64,000 nucleotides of DNA from positions 11,272,106 to 11,336,105 of the forward strand of contig NC_045141.1 in the NCBI RefSeq assembly GCF_008831285.2, read 5' to 3'. The notes beneath the pieces were generated by a model that worked only from the letters and a program-made list of their open reading frames with translations, did no database searches and was not told the origin of the DNA. Shown here one piece after another: positions 59,241-64,000 of this stretch. This DNA is from Nymphaea colorata. Lineage: Eukaryota > Streptophyta > Magnoliopsida > Nymphaeales > Nymphaeaceae. Every line of letters starts with the position of its first letter. Position 1 is the stretch's first letter. The translations under genes and the position numbers were made by a program.

Positions 59241-60555
59241 CACTAAAAAAAGATGATTTTACCGACACGTAGAAAACATAATGTTGGTCAAAGTCGAGTT
59301 TTATTGGCGTTTGGAGCCAAATGTCGGTAATTATGAATTTTCACCAACCACCAGCAGAGTGCGTGGGTTAAAAGCAGCCTTCATAGATGTGTGCAACTAT
59401 TGTGCCGTTAATGTTGAACCTTTACTGATGCATGGATCTAATATACAGTTTGGCGAAAGTTCTGAGCAGCCATCACGTAGTGAGCTGTTCATTGCTACTA
59501 AGACCAGTAAAAATCTGAACTACTCCAACATTGAAACCATTGTTGTGAGCTTTAGCCTCATTCAAACAATTACATTCTTTTATCTCAACAGACTCGAATC
59601 ATTATATTCTTCATGATATATGTTGTAGGATCAATTAGAAGAGCAACTTCAAATGGTGCCTCAAGGGACACAAGATATAGCGGGAAGTAATGACGTCTAC
59701 TTCAGGGTGATGGGGTATGAGAGACATGGTAGAGCACAGATGATGGGGCTTGGTGTTAGTCATTCTCAGTTTAGTTCGTCCTCTAAATCAAGCGAAATAT
59801 GTACTCTACGGAAAATAAATGCATTACTGAAATATAAAGTTTCTTCTTATGAGTCCTTGTTTCTTCAATTTCATGTTAAATTTACTAAATTTATGGCACA
59901 ACAGCTTGATGATACAAACTTGGGTTACATAATGTTTCATTTGTTGTAATGAGTTATATTTGTTAAACTTCATTTTTGATAGAACTAACATGTTTCTTAA
60001 TGTTCATTGTAGACATGCCGACATCGCGAAACTTTGGATGATTTCCACCTCAACAATGATATTACCATGGGAACACTTTTTATTCATGTTAACATTTGTT
60101 AAAATCATTTTTGTAACTTTGCTACAGTGAATCAGTTATATTGTAATATAAGTTCGAACATTTGCTACACATATACATTTGGTTCATCATCTAATTGTTT
60201 CATTTGATAGATAGAACATATAAGTAGTTATATTGTATATGTATTTTCGATTTTTGAAAAAATTATGTCAAAATCGGATAAAAGAAAAAAAATTAAAACA
60301 CTTTCATCGACACATAAATTTGTGTCAATAAAGAATAATAGTGACGTTTGGCAGACGTTGGTTAAAGTTTTCCCGATCTCCAAGCATTTGTCAGTAAAAA
60401 TTTGTACCGACGTCCATGCATTTGTCAGTAAAATAATTTTCCGACATCCAGGTCCATTGTCAGTATAGTTTTTACCAATGACCCTTAAGATGTCGAAGAT
60501 AATTGATTATTACCGACGTGATTGGATGTCGGTAATAGTAATTACCTATGTTGTG
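59241..60555 (+). mobile_element. Decayed CACTA (En/Spm) element
   Basis: The left end CACTAAAAAAAGATG is followed by TTTTACCGACACG, and subterminal ACCGACA/TGTCGGTAA words recur at both sides (59260-59330, 60330-60540). The right end, in complement, starts CACAACATAGGTAATTAC, a weakened CACTA terminus. Between them, 59653-59949 carries a piece of En/Spm-type transposase accessory protein (DVYFRVMGYERHGRAQMMGLG). 59281-59616 is an open frame over the repeats without clear homology. No 3-bp duplication was seen, so the right limit is uncertain. Confidence 0.6.
59653..59949 (+). pseudogene. CACTA transposase-related fragment (plant En/Spm family)
   Basis: The stretch VYFRVMGYERHGRAQMMGLG resembles the conserved 'VMG.E+.GR.+.MG.G' segment of plant En/Spm-type proteins (Pfam family of Ptta/En/Spm transposases, from memory). 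The rest of the protein is missing and the start codon at 59653 is not meaningful. Confidence 0.5.
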
Positions 60556-61329
60556 AAATCTTTCATTGAAAGAATATACATGGGCTCCTTCTATGTATCA
60601 CTAACATTTACAGGATCAATGCAAACAATTTTTTCTTGACTCAACAAAAAATACTTTAAATGGATACTCTTACAATGTAGACTGCACATGTGATTTTGTA
60701 TACCGACACTCCGGTCTAGTGTGTCGGTGATGATTTTTACCAACACTCTCTTCACCAACATCGGTAAATGGCCATCAAGTAAATTCAGGATATGCAAGAA
60801 GGCTTTTTTGTGAAAGTTGGATGTTAAGACCTTCTCAACATGTTTTTTACCCTTCTAAAGTTGCTTATTGTGGCATGAACCAAAATTCTTTCTAGGCAAG
60901 CAAGTGGAAATCATCTTCAAACAGAAAAAAATTGGTACATTTGGCATTGTCTGTCTTGAGGTACTTTGATTTTGTAAAATGCTCCTTTCAGGCTTGCATT
61001 TAAATTATATTATATATTGTTATGCTTTTCCTTGCAAAATTGTATTGTTCTCTTTAGTATGGTGCTGTTTAGATTGTTTGAAAGTTAATGGAAGTCAAGA
61101 AATTGTAAATTTCTTGTCTAAATTCAGTCTTTGCGATTCAGCTGTAACATGATTCTTTTTTTTATCTTTCTTATGTGTTTTTCTGTGTAATCTGGTTAAA
61201 AGATTTACACTGATTGTGCAGATTTGTTTTTTGGAGCTAATTTAGATTTTTTATGTTGAATATAGAAATGATATTGATAAATTGTCTCTGATATTTCAAT
61301 ATTGTTTGTACCTTTTAGTTACAATAACA
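60556..61329. other. Intergenic, with further CACTA-like words
   Basis: The phrases ATACCGACACTCC and GTGTCGGTGATG at about 60700-60735, and CACCAACATCGGTAAATG near 60755-60772, belong to the same subterminal repeat type. They may mark a second, nested or longer CACTA copy. Confidence 0.4.
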
Positions 61330-62465
61330 ATGTGACGATGTACTCGGCAGCACCCGACCTAGACGAACAAAAGCTTATGATAAGAGACATCACCACTCTC
61401 AGCTTTTCAGCTACGGCCCCAGCCTTACGCAGAACATATTAGGCAAAAGTCTGCATCACACCCACGTATTTCAATTACTAATCTAATGCAAATTTTCTGT
61501 GAAACTAATCCAATTTCTTTCATTCGATGTAGTGGTCCGATTGCCTAGTGAAATCCAATTATACCGAAACAATGAACATCACTAGGTTTAAAGGATATTC
61601 TCCATCTCAAGTATTTATGCTTCCGAAAGTTAGCTTTAGGTAAGTTAAGTGAAAGTTGCGAGCATTTGCATCAATGTTTTAAATTGCCAAGAAAGCAACT
61701 CGAGGTATATATATATATATTAGCAAATAAAAATAGTGAATGATTTTTTTTTTTGTAATGAAGAAAAAGAAATCGAAGCCAAATGCATACAATTAAGTGA
61801 AAGCAACTTTTTCCATAATCTTATAGAACGAGTCTCTTCTCAAGGCATTAATTACTTAAGCAAAACAATGAGGTCCCAGAGAATATATTCAGACTTTGAC
61901 ATCCTTGTCTTCGAAGATATTATATTGAAAGATATCTATTATTTTGAAGAGATAGGTTAAAACAACGTGGACTGCCTCAACAAATAACTTGCCTCGCTTT
62001 CAAGAAGGAAACACTGGAAATGTCCTCCAGGTGGAGATAGAATAAAGCCGTCCTTGTCAGGCTACCGCCTTCATTCAGGTCTGGACGGGCGGTTTTGTAC
62101 TCACCGCCTCAAAGCTGGCAGTCCTACCAAGCAGTCTGCACCATACGTCGGTTCTAGATTAGAAAAATTTTAAGAAATGGTTACCAAAATAGTGTCAAAT
62201 ATCAAAAACATGATGGAGTTTTTCATTAGAAAAAATAGCTTCACTTTTCTTTTTAGTTGACCTTAAAATAAGATAAGACATAGAAGGAAGCTTCAATTGA
62301 GATCTTAGTGTTGGGTATTGAAGCAGCAGCGGAACGATGCCCTGAATCAAGTCGTCGTCGTCGCTACAGGTTCACCAGCGGCTCCATCTTGCATGTGAAG
62401 AAGCTGTCGCAACGGCTGTTCAAAGAAGCAGATAAAGAAGAAGAAGAAGAAGCAGATGAATAGTT
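61330..62465 (+). other. Possible gene scraps of unknown identity
   Basis: Three patches of higher GC stand out. 61337-61440 reads MYSAAPDLDEQKLMIRDI on the plus strand. 62040-62150 reads protein-like in more than one frame. 62316-62461 ends in a stop after YRFTSGSILHVKKLSQ and a Lys/Glu-rich tail. The last looks like a terminal exon, but no family is recognised and no continuous splice model could be built. Confidence 0.2.
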
Positions 62466-62829
62466 TTTGGGTTTGCTTCTAAGAGGCGCAGGCTTCGGCT
62501 TGAGCTAGTGGTTAGGAGGAGGCTACTCATTCATTCGTGTAGCATGAGCACTTAGAGCATTTTATGAACGATGTGCAAAAAAATTGGTGGTCGACCAATA
62601 TGTAATTAAAACCACGTTGGTGGACTGCATAAACAAATTTTCCCACACGTTCCGCCCCGAATCACATGATTTACATACTTCATGTAAAATGTGCAAGTAC
62701 AACTAGAAATTAATTCAATCTTTTCTTGCACAACTTGACCAGTTTCTAACAATTCCTTTAGAAAATTTTGCTTGAATTTCGAGAGTTTCAAAAAGCTGAA
62801 AAGATAATTGTTCTAATGTCCAAGAAATT

Positions 62830-63060
62830 TCATTTTAGTTACCATAATCGAGTTTTCAACAACACATATATAGAAAGCTCGAAAAAATAAGAGATGAAAT
62901 CCAGGAGGTGATATATATTATCGTCATCGGAGAAACAGCCGTCAAGTTCTTCAATTGACGTTTGCTTGTAGCCCTTGGTGGGCGTCCAAACGATGATGGC
63001 TTTGCCTGTAGGCAGCAGACATAATCGTAACCTTCATCCTTAAATGCCCTGCATGAAAAT
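62830..63060 (-). other. Possible exon of unknown identity
   Basis: On the minus strand an acceptor-like TGCCTACAG near 63003 is followed by an open frame reading KAIIVWTPTKGYKQTSIEE and LDGCFSDDDNIYHLLDF. Another frame (AFKDEGYDYVCCLQ) is open upstream. Family not recognised. Confidence 0.2.
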
Positions 63061-63084
63061 GAGAAGCGAACACACACATATATG

Positions 63085-63190
63085 TATATATAAAAGAGAG
63101 GCTGGCATGGGCCTCGGCCCCACCTCAAAAATTTTTTGTTTAAAAAATAGAAAATTTTATATTATTTTATATAAAATATTTGAAAAATGA
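63085..63190. repeat. Dispersed hAT-like repeat fragment
   Basis: GGCCTCGGCCCCACCTCAAAAATTTTTTG then an AT stretch with TTTTATATAAAATATTTGAAAAATGATAT matches in complement the 42333/44935 repeat family. Ends in a short TA run (63189-63203). Confidence 0.4.
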
Positions 63191-63301
63191 TATATATATA
63201 TATACACACACGTCTCGATCTGTTCAAAAGAATATCAGCAATAGATTAAATTGCTCATTATTTTGTTTGTGTGGTAAAGAACATGAGAAAATTTTGTTGA
63301 G

Positions 63302-63709
63302 ATGCTCTCAAGGTCTAGAGGCCTCTACTTCAACTGCGTCATTCTGGCGCTCTCTATCGCAAAATTTTTAGACAGCAACCATGGATATTTAGCTTTCTCA
63401 TTGCACTTGCACCAAAAAAAATTGAAACAATCTATCAGAATTTTGTGTGGTCAATCACATCGAACATACGCAAGATCAAGCAGAGCAAATCTTAGTGAAA
63501 AGTACACATTTGGTGATCAACTCCATTGCTATTCTTGTCCCGATCAGTCTCGAAGAAATACAGTACTGGCCGTCAATGAAAATGGAAATTTAAACATGAT
63601 TGAAGTTCGTTTTCGTCCTAAATCTCACCCAGACCACATGTGGTCATTTGCTCACCATAAATTTATAAAGAAAATGGCGCAGAACTGCACAATAAATCTT
63701 GTGAAATAG
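63302..63709 (+). CDS. Hypothetical open frame of 135 codons
   Basis: The frame contains a Cys/His-bearing stretch (QLHCYSCPDQSRRN) and VNENGNLNMIEVRFRPKSHPDHMWSF, with protein-like composition. No family recognised. It could be an exon or a transposon scrap. The preceding frame at 63180-63371 overlaps it. Confidence 0.2.
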   Translation: MLSRSRGLYFNCVILALSIAKFLDSNHGYLAFSLHLHQKKLKQSIRILCGQSHRTYARSSRANLSEKYTFGDQLHCYSCPDQSRRNTVLAVNENGNLNMIEVRFRPKSHPDHMWSFAHHKFIKKMAQNCTINLVK

Positions 63710-64000
63710 TTTTTTGAAAAAGTTTGGGTTCTTGGCATATTTCCGCCGTTTAAATGTTAGTGGTTTATATCATCACTATTTCATGTGATGGAATGGGCAT
63801 GTTAATGATTTTGCCTACTTGCGAAGACTGTATAATTGAGTTTTCTTTCCAGTTTTCTCGAGTCTTAGACATCCAAGTGAGATGGTGCTTGGAATTTAGC
63901 TTAAAAATGCATAATTTTCAAATACTGAAACAATTTCTACAAGAAAAATATTGCAGAAATTTGCAATTATTTACACGTGTAACAGACATTTTGAGTAAGG

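Overview
The window is nuclear DNA of a flowering plant, AT-rich and dense in transposable elements. The evidence is spliced genes with GT..AG introns, an intronless CIPK-type kinase, plant Ty1/copia, LINE, hAT and CACTA remains, and long TA, GA and CT microsatellites. The species cannot be named from the sequence. Only two host genes can be supported with confidence, and both lie on the minus strand.

Region 1 (1-19.3 kb) is the 5' half of TAF5, a TFIID subunit. Eight exons were rebuilt by eye between 18989 and 2356. They are in one continuous frame of 258 codons with consensus splice sites, and encode the LisH motif and the NTD2 domain. The WD40 half lies off the left edge. The introns are swollen by retrotransposons. 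Intron 5 (8.27 kb) holds a complete Ty1/copia element (9686-16150) in sense orientation, with two LTRs, PBS, PPT and a perfect 5-bp target duplication (AGTAA). Intron 7 (6.2 kb) holds an old decayed copia copy. A third copia, of the same family as the intron-5 element but on the opposite strand and with an open RT/RNase H frame, enters from the left edge and ends at 2128.

The intron-5 copia is the most unusual object here. Its protease-integrase block (11641-13469) is inverted relative to its LTRs, gag and RT. The middle of its gag is present about two and two-thirds times in tandem (unit about 540 bp), with a short microhomology at the junction.

Region 2 (19.3-36 kb) has no convincing host gene. 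It contains a decayed LINE on the minus strand (21.6-24.6 kb, ORF1 and endonuclease but no RT seen), a second decayed LINE on the plus strand (25.3-28.8 kb, with RT), a decayed DUF4371-type hAT transposase (30.2-32.5 kb) with a possible 3' terminal repeat, and a 611-bp element with terminal inverted repeats.

Region 3 (36-38.5 kb) is an intact intronless CBL-interacting protein kinase, closest by eye to CIPK6, with a TATA box about 400 bp upstream of its ATG.

Region 4 (38.5-64 kb) is intergenic. It includes short tandem duplications, a fold-back element lodged between TA microsatellites, a 430-bp element ending in GGATGTCAA-type repeats, a truncated U6 snRNA copy, a GC-rich 778-bp hAT-type MITE with an 8-bp target duplication and a CT-rich minisatellite core, a decayed CACTA element, and a few unidentified gene-like scraps near the right edge.
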